Shown piece after piece: positions 1 through 6,072 of a stretch of 17,058 bases of DNA (positions are counted from its first letter, which is position 1; each line of letters starts with the position of its first letter). The position numbers and the translations under genes were made by a program. Source of the DNA: Clostridia bacterium. Lineage in GTDB: Bacteria; Bacillota; Clostridia; Christensenellales; Maliibacteriaceae. The stretch covers positions 1 to 17,058 of the forward strand of contig JAGBGW010000207.1 in NCBI GenBank assembly GCA_017935825.1, given 5' to 3'. Under the pieces are notes generated by a model. The model was given only the letters and a program-made list of their open reading frames with translations. It was not told where the DNA came from and did no database searches.

Positions 1-1005
1 CCTGTGATCTATATCTGGATCACCAATTGCCTGACGATAGGGACCACCTGTATCCTGCTGGTCATCGGCGGCCTGCTGCTGAAACTGTTCACCTTCGGGG
101 ATTTTTCAGCTGCATTCGGCTCCTCCCCTTTTGCCATGATGATCGGGATGCTGATCGTCTCGATGGCGATTTTTGGTACGATCGGACTTTTCGTGCGCAA
201 TATCGACCTTGCATCGGGTGAAATCGCACTGTACCGCGCAGTGCTCGCCTCCATCCTTCTTGCCATCTACCTTCTTGCAACCAACCAGCCCATCCGTTTT
301 GCGGACATCAAAAAGTCCCTTGTGCTGCTGCTTGTAAGCGGTGTTGCCATGGGCTTCAACTGGATCCTTCTGTTTGAAGCATATAAATACACCACGGTCT
401 CGGTGGCAACGCTTTCCTATTACTTTGCCCCCGTCATCGTAACGCTGGCCTGCCCCATTTTATTCAAAGAGAAAATGGGCTTGAAACAGTGGATCTGCTT
501 CATCATGTCCACCGTGGGCATTGTGCTGATCACAGGGCTGGGCGATCTTTCCCAAGGTTCTTCCCATCTGCTTGGCATCGCCTTCGGTCTTGGCGCGGCA
601 TGTCTGTACGCCACGGTCATTCTGCTCAACAAATTTATTAAAGACGTCGTGGGCATCCACCGCACCTTCCTGCAGTTCATCGCCGCAGTGATCGTGCTTG
701 TGCCCTACGTTGCCATGACCAGCGGCTTTAACTTTACCTCACTGAACGGCCGCGGCTGGGTATTCCTTCTGATCGTGGGTCTGATCCACACGGGCATCAC
801 CTACTGCCTGTACTTCTCCTCTTTGAAGGAAATGCCGGGGCAGAAAGCCGCCATTTTGAGCTACATCGATCCGCTGGTGGCTGTCCTTATTTCCGTCACC
901 ATTTTAGAAGAAACCATGACACTGCCCCAGATCATCGGCGGTATCCTGATCCTCGGGTTCACCCTCTACAACGAGATCGCACCCAATGCAAAAAAACAGA
1001 AATGA
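1..1005 (+). CDS. EamA/DMT-family membrane transporter, 5' end unresolved
   Basis: This is a polytopic inner-membrane protein of the drug/metabolite transporter superfamily, probably a small-molecule exporter; the substrate cannot be read from sequence. Two EamA-type halves of about five helices each are visible. The first begins at SMAIFGTIGLFVR and includes the SGEIALYRAVLAS segment. The second begins near HLLGIAFGLGAACLYA and includes the helix SYIDPLVAVLISV, followed by a short basic tail. The frame is open to the window edge. An in-frame ATG at 136 would give 289 aa, the usual family length, but there is no Shine-Dalgarno before it. The 44 codons upstream have coding-like third positions and encode one more hydrophobic helix. 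The true start is therefore probably outside the window, perhaps with an N-terminal extension. It converges on the cluster at 4678-1060. The family is confident; the start is not. Confidence 0.82.
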   Translation, partial: PVIYIWITNCLTIGTTCILLVIGGLLLKLFTFGDFSAAFGSSPFAMMIGMLIVSMAIFGTIGLFVRNIDLASGEIALYRAVLASILLAIYLLATNQPIRFADIKKSLVLLLVSGVAMGFNWILLFEAYKYTTVSVATLSYYFAPVIVTLACPILFKEKMGLKQWICFIMSTVGIVLITGLGDLSQGSSHLLGIAFGLGAACLYATVILLNKFIKDVVGIHRTFLQFIAAVIVLVPYVAMTSGFNFTSLNGRGWVFLLIVGLIHTGITYCLYFSSLKEMPGQKAAILSYIDPLVAVLISVTILEETMTLPQIIGGILILGFTLYNEIAPNAKKQK

Positions 1006-1023
1006 CCAAAACCATGACATATG

Positions 1024-1056
1024 AAAAGAACGCATCACACGATGCGTTCTTTTTTT
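1024..1056 (+). terminator. Intrinsic terminator between convergent genes
   Basis: A perfect 10-bp stem, AGAACGCATC (1027-1036) with GATGCGTTCT (1041-1050), closes an ACAC loop and is extended by A-T pairs. It is followed on the + strand by an uninterrupted T run (1050-1056). It lies 18 bases after the transporter stop. A shorter T run on the opposite strand means it could also stop the minus-strand gene that ends at 1060. Confidence 0.85.
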
Positions 1057-1059
1057 CTC

Positions 1060-1446
1060 TTATTCGGGTCTTACCCATTGTCCAGTTTCATCGCGGTACA
1101 GCACAAGCTGATACCCACCGCCGGGACGGCTGAAACAAATCTCATTGTCGTCCTCATCCAGTTCCAGCACGAAAACATTCTTTGCGCCGAGGGCACTGTT
1201 GAAGCCGCCAAAGGCTTGATAAAAGTGAAGATAATGAGACTTCACACCGCCGCCCGCATCACGAAAGCCGCGCGTATACCCCATGGAGGAACCGATGCCC
1301 ACATGCAGCGTGATATCCTCGCCGCTTGGAGAAACAGAATAGTCCGCAAGATAGACGTCCGTGCGCTCCATAAAACCTGTGCCGATCAGCCAAAGGGCAG
1401 CCACAGCCACGACGATCAAAAGCACCATGATTATCTTTCGTTTCAT
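1060..1446 (-). CDS. Membrane-anchored protein of unknown function, 128 aa
   Basis: I do not recognise a named family. The N-terminus KRKIIMVLLIVVAVAALWL (about residues 2-20) is a single hydrophobic helix after a basic start: either a signal anchor or an uncleaved signal peptide, since no lipobox cysteine is present. The remaining ~105 residues would face outside. They contain glycine/aromatic-rich motifs (SMGYTRGFRD, HYLHFYQAFGGFNSALGAK, RPGGGYQLVLYRD), suggesting a small beta-rich domain. The ATG is supported by AAAGGAGTGG about 8 bases upstream. It is the last gene of the minus-strand cluster, after a 63-base gap and the HAD remnant, and ends four bases from the shared terminator. TTGTGT and TACTGT spaced 17 apart just upstream could be a weak promoter of its own, but the match is poor. 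Confidence 0.7.
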   Translation of the reverse strand: MKRKIIMVLLIVVAVAALWLIGTGFMERTDVYLADYSVSPSGEDITLHVGIGSSMGYTRGFRDAGGGVKSHYLHFYQAFGGFNSALGAKNVFVLELDEDDNEICFSRPGGGYQLVLYRDETGQWVRPE

Positions 1447-1509
1447 CCCGATCCACTCCTTTTTCTTTTACAGTACCACACGATTTTTCCGCACACAATA
1501 CGTCAAATC

Positions 1510-1572
1510 TTAGGTTTCGTTTAAGAAATAAGAAGCAAGTTCATCCCAATGATGGATATGCAGATAAGGAAA
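1510..1572 (-). pseudogene. 3' remnant of a third tandem HAD gene
   Basis: Reading the minus strand in one frame up to TAA at 1512-1510 gives YLHIHHWDELASYFLNET. This matches the C-termini of the two intact HAD paralogs upstream (HLHIHHWDEMTKLF and FVSIHHWSELTQLV). A 23-base segment, 1540-1562, is identical to 2368-2390 in the first of these, so the similarity is at DNA level too. No HAD core motif precedes it: the upstream sequence is the 3' end of the alpha/beta hydrolase in another frame. The simplest reading is a third HAD copy that was deleted or replaced, leaving only its tail. A partial duplication of the neighbouring HAD tail would look the same. Confidence 0.65.
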
Positions 1573-1598
1573 TCCCCATATCGTAGATGTCAAAATAT

Positions 1599-2339
1599 TC
1601 ATTTCAAGTTCATGAGTAATCGAGCATATTCCTGTGGATGATTGATGGAAAAATCACCATGGCGCATGTTTTCTTTGCACGCAAAAACACTGTTTGAAAT
1701 CATACTGTGCAGCTTTTTTGCCGAACGGAGCATGCGCGGCTGTTCTTTTTTACCCACAAAGATATACACCTTTGCCTGTGCGCTGCAAAGCGATTCCTTT
1801 GCGGTATAGCTTGCATTTGCCTGCAAAAAACGAATCATATTCTCTTTGGAAATTCTGCAGGTATCGGCATAGTATTCTTCAAATAAATCGGGATTGATAT
1901 GCAGATACCAAAACTGCAGTTTGGAAAACCATCTTTTTTGAATCAAACCGTAGCTGCAATCCAGCATGGGTTTGACCAGGCATCGAGTAATCGGCATGGG
2001 CTCTATCAGCGCACTTTCCAAAACTGCATAGCTGCACACATTTCCCCTTTGTGCCAGCATTTCCGCCGCCACCTGTGCGCCAAGGGACAAACCGCCCAGC
2101 AAAAACACTTTCCCTTGAAAATTTTCATCAATATAGGCAAGCAGTTCCCTCGCCTGCTCTTCGATGGATATAAAATCACGTTCGCTTTCCCCATGTCCGT
2201 CAAGGATGGGCAGCACCACATGATAGGTCCCCTGTAAAAGTTCCGCCACATGACGATAACTCCACCAGGACAATCCTCCGCCATGCAAAAGCATCACCAC
2301 ATCACGGTGATCTTTTCCGTATTCGATCACTTGCATCAT
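1599..2339 (-). CDS. Alpha/beta-fold hydrolase, 246 aa
   Basis: A cytoplasmic serine hydrolase of the alpha/beta-hydrolase fold; the substrate is unknown. The order of motifs is canonical. The oxyanion-hole strand is VVMLLHGGG (HGGG at residues 19-22), then LDGHGES near residue 47. The nucleophile elbow is GGLSLGAQ with Ser85, and the C-terminal catalytic His is in MRHGDF (His227). The acid is probably Glu199 in VGKKEQ, where Asp is more usual. There is no signal peptide. The start is one base after the stop of the preceding HAD gene; the AAGGAGCG ribosome site lies within that gene's last codons, implying translational coupling. An alternative start is the second Met. To the eye the gene is richer in A/T-ending codons than its neighbours, and it sits directly before the HAD remnant, which suggests later insertion into the HAD array. 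Confidence 0.85.
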   Translation of the reverse strand: MMQVIEYGKDHRDVVMLLHGGGLSWWSYRHVAELLQGTYHVVLPILDGHGESERDFISIEEQARELLAYIDENFQGKVFLLGGLSLGAQVAAEMLAQRGNVCSYAVLESALIEPMPITRCLVKPMLDCSYGLIQKRWFSKLQFWYLHINPDLFEEYYADTCRISKENMIRFLQANASYTAKESLCSAQAKVYIFVGKKEQPRMLRSAKKLHSMISNSVFACKENMRHGDFSINHPQEYARLLMNLK

Positions 2340-2340
2340 A

Positions 2341-3072
2341 TCACGCTCCTTGAAAAAGTTTCGTCATTTCATCCCAATGATGGATATGCAAATGCTCAAA
2401 ATCAGGTTCAACTTCATCCGCCGCAGTACGGTAAGCACGGGGAATGTCGGTCTCAAACCAAACGGGGAAAATCCCTGCCCCATGTGCGCCGAAGATATCG
2501 GCCTGGGTGTTGTCGCCGCAGAACCAGACGTCTTCCGCATTCTCCCCGATCATCTTCAGTGCCGCCTGGAAAAACTGCGGCTCGGGCTTTCGAAGCGCAA
2601 AGTCGGCGGAGGTGATGATGAAGGAAAAATCGTGACTTGGCAGTACACGGTCAATGCGGTCGGTGAGGGTCTTGGTGCAGTAGGTCAGGTTGCTGACCAC
2701 GCCCGTTTTGATCCCTTTTTCCTTCAGCAAGGCAAGCAGTTTTTCAATCCCCGGCATCGGCCTTGGCGGACAGGCGTTGTCCCAGTAAACCGCCTCCAGC
2801 TCCTGCAGTGAGCAATCAAATTCCAATTCCAGCACCGCAAACATGGCGCGCCAGATGGCGGAATTTGCCACCTCCAGACCGAGGGTCCGTGCCTGTGTGA
2901 CGCATCTTGCATACCACTTGCGTTCGTTTTCATAGACCTGCTGAGGCGAAAGTCCATGGGGATTTTTTATGGCATGGGTCATCAGCGCCTCAAAGCCTGC
3001 AAGGGAAAAGGCGCCCGTCTCGTAGCAGATGGTATGACCGTAATCAAACAAAATCGCCTTGGGCAGTTTCAT
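2341..3072 (-). CDS. HAD-superfamily hydrolase, tandem copy 1 (243 aa)
   Basis: A soluble haloacid-dehalogenase-like (subfamily I type) hydrolase, most likely a phosphatase on a small metabolite or nucleotide. Motif I is LFDYGHT with nucleophile Asp10, but the usual second Asp (position 12) is Gly. Motif II is VVSNLT (Ser127), motif III is RKPEP (Lys162), and motif IV is CGDNTQAD (Asp187, Asp192). A helical cap lies between motifs I and II. The C-terminus ends in a distinctive HLHIHHWDE block. It aligns without gaps over all 243 residues to the next gene upstream, with about 36% identity by hand count, so the two are clear tandem paralogs. AAGGAG lies about 6 bases before the ATG, 9 bases after the upstream stop. 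The fold is certain; the substrate is not. Confidence 0.88.
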   Translation of the reverse strand: MKLPKAILFDYGHTICYETGAFSLAGFEALMTHAIKNPHGLSPQQVYENERKWYARCVTQARTLGLEVANSAIWRAMFAVLELEFDCSLQELEAVYWDNACPPRPMPGIEKLLALLKEKGIKTGVVSNLTYCTKTLTDRIDRVLPSHDFSFIITSADFALRKPEPQFFQAALKMIGENAEDVWFCGDNTQADIFGAHGAGIFPVWFETDIPRAYRTAADEVEPDFEHLHIHHWDEMTKLFQGA

Positions 3073-3081
3073 AAGGACTCC

Positions 3082-3813
3082 TTATAAAGAACGCACAAGC
3101 TGGGTCAGCTCACTCCAGTGATGAATGCTGACAAAGTCAAAATCAGGCGCTACGTCCAGCGACTTGGGACGGTAGAAGCATTCCACAGGGGGCTGATACC
3201 ACACGGGGGTCATACCTGATTGATGTGCGCCAAAGACGTCCGCACGGGTGTTGTCGCCGCAGTAGAACATCTTGTCGGGGGTAAGATTTGCCTTGCGGCA
3301 GGCGATGCGGAACAGGCTTTCGTGGGGCTTTCGATAGCCATAGGTGCTGGATGCCATGAAAAACTCAAAAGGCGCATCGGGGATCACGCCATAGATGCGG
3401 GCACGAAGTGCGTATTCGCTGAAAGACAGGTTGCTGATAACGCCTGTTCGGATGCCCATGGCTTTCAGATCCTGCAGCATTTCCCCCACGCCGTCCATGG
3501 CCTCGTAGGGACAGCCTGCGTTCCAGTAAATGACCTCCAGTTCTTCAGGTGTAACGTCAAATTCAAGTCCCAGCGCATCGTAGACGGTCTTGTCATACTG
3601 CAGCGCAGGCATCTCGTATTCTGCACCCACTACCACGTCGTTCATGGGCGTGCGCCATGCTTTGTACAGCGCATCCAAGTCATCGGGCGTGGCATTGTCG
3701 GGGTTCTTCACCGCGTGCTCCAGCACGGCGGCATAACCCACCTTGGGATCAAAACTGATCTCATGCACCAGAGTATGACCATAGTCAAACAGAATCATTT
3801 CGGGACGTTTCAT
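3082..3813 (-). CDS. HAD-superfamily hydrolase, tandem copy 2 (243 aa)
   Basis: Paralog of the adjacent downstream HAD gene and exactly the same length. Motif I is LFDYGHT (Asp10, with Gly at the position normally held by the second Asp). Motif II is VISNLS (Ser127), motif III is YRKPHE (Lys162), and motif IV is CGDNTRAD (Asp187, Asp192). The C-terminus carries the shared VSIHHWSEL block. The cap region (about residues 40-80) differs most between the copies, which suggests different substrates for the same chemistry. The ATG is preceded by a good GGAGG about 9 bases upstream, in the 22-base gap after the glycosylase stop. Co-transcription with an 8-oxoguanine glycosylase would fit a house-cleaning nucleotide phosphatase, but this is inference from position only. 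Confidence 0.88.
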   Translation of the reverse strand: MKRPEMILFDYGHTLVHEISFDPKVGYAAVLEHAVKNPDNATPDDLDALYKAWRTPMNDVVVGAEYEMPALQYDKTVYDALGLEFDVTPEELEVIYWNAGCPYEAMDGVGEMLQDLKAMGIRTGVISNLSFSEYALRARIYGVIPDAPFEFFMASSTYGYRKPHESLFRIACRKANLTPDKMFYCGDNTRADVFGAHQSGMTPVWYQPPVECFYRPKSLDVAPDFDFVSIHHWSELTQLVRSL

Positions 3814-3835
3814 ATGTTAAACCTCCAAATATTGA

Positions 3836-4678
3836 TCAAAACTTTTTCCATCTTGCGCTATAGAACATCATCTGCTGTGCAAACCCTGCCGCATCGCCGT
3901 AGCGTGCCGCCAACGTATCGCAGTCACAGCCGTATACTTCCTGCGCCACACGACGAATCCACACATCCTTGGGAAAAGCCGCCGTCTTATCCATGGAAAA
4001 AAGCAGGATGCAATCGGCAACCTTGTTGCCCACACCGTGGAATTGGCACAGCGCCTTTCGTGCCGCATCCAAATCCATGGTTGGGATTTGAGAAAGAATC
4101 TGCGGATCGCTTGCCACCGCCATCGCCGTTTTTTTCACATACTGATCGCGGTAGCCAAGCCCCAGCGCGCGAAGTTCCTCCACGGATGCCGAAGCCAACG
4201 CCTCTGCCGTGGGAAATGCATATGCATCGCCCCAGGGCGCCTCAATCTTTTCCCCATATGCCGCACACAGTTTTTCGATGACGGAGCGAATGCGTGCAAT
4301 ATTGTTGTTGGCGGAGATGATGAAGGAGATCAAGGTTTCAAAAGGCTCCTGCCGAAGAATCCGAAGCCCTTTGCAGCAGGGCGCCGCTTCCTTCAATCGG
4401 GCATCATTTTCGCAGACGGATGCACAAAGCGCCTCATAATCGCGGTCAAAGTCGAAATACCGCCGCCAGATGGATTCAAACTCCCCCATCGTACAGGGAA
4501 AAAGATGCACATCTTCCCCATCTTTTTTCACCGACAAGGCTCTGCCGAAGGCAACGCCGCAGAATGCATCGCCCTTCGGCACAAAGCGGAAGCACTGCCC
4601 GCAATCGAAAATGATGGCAGGATCAAACCATGCTGCATCTTCCAACACCACACCGCCGCTCTTTTCGTATACACGCAT
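3836..4678 (-). CDS. ogg: OGG1-type 8-oxoguanine DNA glycosylase/AP lyase
   Basis: A base-excision repair enzyme that removes 8-oxoguanine from DNA and nicks the abasic site. The 280-aa length is typical of bacterial OGG1-type enzymes. The N-terminal OGG domain shows FDCGQCFRF (residues 24-32). The helix-hairpin-helix/GPD region has FIISANNNIARI (119-130), close to the same motif of human OGG1. The hairpin FHGVGNKVADC holds the Schiff-base lysine Lys219, and FPKDVWIRR holds the catalytic Asp238. No C-terminal iron-sulfur cysteine cluster is present, so it is not MutY or Nth. The ATG has AAGGAGGGG about 7 bases upstream. It is the first gene of the minus-strand cluster, followed 22 bases later by the HAD pair. 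A TATAAT box lies about 40 bases upstream. Confidence 0.93.
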   Translation of the reverse strand: MRVYEKSGGVVLEDAAWFDPAIIFDCGQCFRFVPKGDAFCGVAFGRALSVKKDGEDVHLFPCTMGEFESIWRRYFDFDRDYEALCASVCENDARLKEAAPCCKGLRILRQEPFETLISFIISANNNIARIRSVIEKLCAAYGEKIEAPWGDAYAFPTAEALASASVEELRALGLGYRDQYVKKTAMAVASDPQILSQIPTMDLDAARKALCQFHGVGNKVADCILLFSMDKTAAFPKDVWIRRVAQEVYGCDCDTLAARYGDAAGFAQQMMFYSARWKKF

Positions 4679-4715
4679 TGCACTTCCCCTCCTTGTCCAA
4701 AATTCCTTCTTTTTT

Positions 4716-4744
4716 ATTATAAAGGAAAAGCAAATAAAGGGAAA
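4716..4744 (-). promoter_or_regulatory. Probable sigma-A promoter of the ogg-HAD cluster
   Basis: On the minus strand a perfect TATAAT (4721-4716) lies in an AT-rich stretch about 38 bases before the ogg ATG. The best -35 at 17-base spacing is TTTCCC (4744-4739), a poor match to TTGACA. The -10 is convincing and the -35 is weak. It is the only candidate in the gap before ogg. Confidence 0.45.
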
Positions 4745-4750
4745 GGTTTT

Positions 4751-4825
4751 GTCTTTTTACCGAACAGATTGACACATATATCCTGTAGGGGCGATTACCC
4801 AAAGGGCACGCGATGGTCGCCCCTA
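4751..4825. repeat. Intergenic hairpin repeat, unit A
   Basis: A lead-in segment (TTTTTACCGA...CAGATT...CCTGTAGG) runs into a hairpin with 9-bp perfect arms, TAGGGGCGA (4786-4794) and TCGCCCCTA (4817-4825). The right part (4796-4825) matches 4938-4967 of unit C at 29 of 30 bases. The lead-in recurs in unit B. Palindromic repeats of this 'GTAGGGGCGA' type are scattered in some Clostridia; the assignment to a known family is from memory. Confidence 0.7.
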
Positions 4826-4839
4826 TCGAACGTAAATCG

Positions 4840-4913
4840 TCTGTTTTTTACCGAGTAGATTACTATCCATCCCTGTAGGTGCGTGCATTGCACGCCCGAA
4901 AACTTATGCACCT
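4840..4913. repeat. Intergenic hairpin repeat, unit B
   Basis: This repeats the lead-in of unit A (TTTTTACCGAGTAGATT then CCCTGTAGG) but runs into a different palindrome. GCGTGCA (4881-4887) pairs with TGCACGC (4889-4895), and an outer AGGTGC (4877-4882) can pair with GCACCT (4908-4913). It lies between units A and C and looks like a diverged variant of the same family. Confidence 0.6.
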
Positions 4914-4925
4914 GCTATGTCGTTT

Positions 4926-4969
4926 GCGGGCGACTGATACCCAAAGGGCACGCGATAGTCGCCCCTACA
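4926..4969. repeat. Intergenic hairpin repeat, unit C
   Basis: Inverted repeat with perfect 8-bp arms, GGGCGACT (4928-4935) and AGTCGCCC (4957-4964). The right side (4938-4967) is a near copy of unit A with a single A/G difference. It lacks the lead-in found in units A and B, so the three units are mosaic rather than simple tandem copies. Confidence 0.68.
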
Positions 4970-4997
4970 TGCGCCCGATCCGACCTTTTTTCAAAAC

Positions 4998-5034
4998 AAA
5001 AAACGAGGAAGTGAATATCACTTCCTCGTTTTTA
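4998..5034 (-). terminator. Terminator of the rplU-prp-rpmA operon
   Basis: A long perfect stem, AACGAGGAAGTGA (5002-5014) with TCACTTCCTCGTT (5018-5030), closes a 3-base loop. On the minus strand it is followed by a T run (complement of the A run at 4997-5003). It lies 10 bases past the rpmA stop. T runs flank both sides, so it would also stop transcription entering from the repeat side. Confidence 0.9.
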
Positions 5035-5043
5035 TTCCGTCAC

Positions 5044-5337
5044 TTATGCGCTGACTTCTTCGTCAACAGGATAAACGCTGACCTGCTTCTTGTCGCGGCC
5101 CTTGCGCTCGAAACGCACTACGCCATCAACCAGAGCAAAGAGAGTGTCGTCCTTGCCGATGCCAACGTTGGTACCGGGGTGGATCTTGGTGCCGCGCTGG
5201 CGAACAAGGATGTTGCCTGCGAGAACTTCCTGACCATCCGCACGCTTGACACCAAGACGCTTGGACTCGCTGTCACGACCGTTACGGGTGGAACCCATTC
5301 CCTTTTTATGTGCGAAGAATTGCAGATTGAGCTTCAT
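5044..5337 (-). CDS. rpmA: 50S ribosomal protein L27
   Basis: L27 sits at the peptidyl-transferase centre and its N-terminal tail reaches the P-site tRNA. This 97-aa protein has the Firmicutes-type N-terminal extension MKLNLQFFA, directly before HKKGMGSTRNGRDS, the usual mature start. Prp cleaves after FFA, and prp is the next gene upstream. The motifs RLGVKR, GNILVRQRGTKIHPG and NVGIGKDDTLFA are canonical. The frame runs further upstream, but the start is fixed at 5337 by the MKLNLQFFA signature and by a GGAGGT overlapping the prp stop. It is the last gene before a strong terminator; obg, which often follows rpmA, is not here. Confidence 0.97.
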   Translation of the reverse strand: MKLNLQFFAHKKGMGSTRNGRDSESKRLGVKRADGQEVLAGNILVRQRGTKIHPGTNVGIGKDDTLFALVDGVVRFERKGRDKKQVSVYPVDEEVSA

Positions 5338-5341
5338 ATCG

Positions 5342-5662
5342 CTACACCTCCATATGGATTTCCAAAAATTTTGCATGTTGTTCTTCGATGCCTTCCAGCG
5401 TGCGGATCGCCGCCTGCATCAGCACCTGCTGTGTCGGTTCATTTTCAGACTGAACACGAACCGAATTGTCCTTTTTATTGACGCTCGTAAGATGACCTTT
5501 ACCCAGAAGATCGAAACCTTCCAGCAGATTATTCATCACGGTCGACACCGCGCAGCAGACAAGATCATACCGTCCGCCACGAAGGGTTCTGGAGTTTGCG
5601 TGCCCTTCCACATGCAGAAGCTGCACGACTTGATCCGAGCGTTTTACAAGAACATGTATCAC
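5342..5662 (-). CDS. prp: Ribosomal-processing cysteine protease Prp
   Basis: A small cysteine protease (YsxB/DUF464 family) that removes the N-terminal extension of L27 during 50S assembly. At 106 aa it has the family's usual length. The catalytic pair is visible: His21 in VEGHANS and Cys36 in RYDLVCCAVS. The neighbouring Cys37 replaces the Ala found in most members. It starts with GTG at 5662, 13 bases after the rplU stop, because no ATG lies nearby in frame; AAAGG is about 10 bases upstream. Its last codons contain the rpmA ribosome site. The rplU-prp-rpmA order is the standard Firmicutes arrangement and ties the protease directly to its substrate. Confidence 0.94.
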   Translation of the reverse strand: MIHVLVKRSDQVVQLLHVEGHANSRTLRGGRYDLVCCAVSTVMNNLLEGFDLLGKGHLTSVNKKDNSVRVQSENEPTQQVLMQAAIRTLEGIEEQHAKFLEIHMEV

Positions 5663-5675
5663 CGTTTTTTAACCT

Positions 5676-5984
5676 TTAGCCGTTGATCGAAACAATCTCG
5701 ATCTTGGTGTAGGGCTGACGATGACCCTGCTTTTTGCGATAAGTCTTCTTGGACTTATACTTGAAGATGATGATCTTCTCACCCTTGACATCGCCAAGAA
5801 CCTTAGCGGTGACGGATGCGCCCTCGACCACGGGGGTACCGATGCGGGTGTTCTCACCATCAGCGAGCATGAGTACGTCGAACTTTACTTCTTCGCCTTC
5901 TGCAAGACCAAGCTTCTCAACATAGAGAACTTCGCCTTCCTTGACGCTGTACTGCTTACCGCCGGTCATGATAACTGCAACCAT
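5676..5984 (-). CDS. rplU: 50S ribosomal protein L21
   Basis: A 23S rRNA-binding 50S protein of 102 aa, as expected for L21. The sequence opens MVAVIMTGGKQYSVKEGEV, continues with EGEEVKFDVLML and ASVTAKVLGDVKGEKI, and ends in the basic RNA-binding tail with KKTYRKKQGHRQPYT. The frame is open further upstream, but 5984 is the start because GGAGGAAAC lies about 6 bases before this ATG and upstream codons belong to the leader. The gene follows a structured leader and a consensus promoter, so L21, Prp and L27 can be made independently of the upstream rng transcript. Confidence 0.97.
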   Translation of the reverse strand: MVAVIMTGGKQYSVKEGEVLYVEKLGLAEGEEVKFDVLMLADGENTRIGTPVVEGASVTAKVLGDVKGEKIIIFKYKSKKTYRKKQGHRQPYTKIEIVSING

Positions 5985-5997
5985 GATTTGTTTCCTC

Positions 5998-6063
5998 CTC
6001 TTACCAGTCTCGCCGAAACAAGGCAGCTCATATTGAGCTTTTCCCAAGCCTTTTCCGAGCGGC
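5998..6063 (-). ncRNA. Structured 5' leader of rplU (possible L21 leader)
   Basis: Downstream of the promoter and upstream of the rplU ribosome site, the minus-strand RNA can fold into one nested stem. The outer arm is GCCG (6063-6060) with CGGC (6015-6012). The middle is AAGGC (6052-6048) with GCCTT (6024-6020). The inner is AGCTC (6039-6035) with GAGCT (6029-6025), around a 5-base loop. Autoregulatory L21 leader RNAs are known from Firmicutes at this position. I have not matched the published consensus, so the identity is inferred from position and foldability. Confidence 0.5.
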
Positions 6064-6072
6064 TCGACGAAT

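Noticed and set aside
1447..1509. Strong promoter for the 128-aa gene
   Set aside because: TTGACG is present, but there is no -10 at proper spacing; the TTGTGT/TACTGT pair is too weak to list as a feature.
3220..4281. A 353-codon open frame on the + strand
   Set aside because: It is antisense to the HAD copy 2 and ogg genes, whose motifs are complete; no domain is visible.
4751..4969. CRISPR array
   Set aside because: Units differ in length and share different parts, there are only three, and no regular spacers or cas genes are present.
5338..5376. Longer N-terminus of L27
   Set aside because: The frame is open to 5376, but these codons overlap the prp 3' end. The ribosome site and the MKLNLQFFA signature fix the start at 5337.
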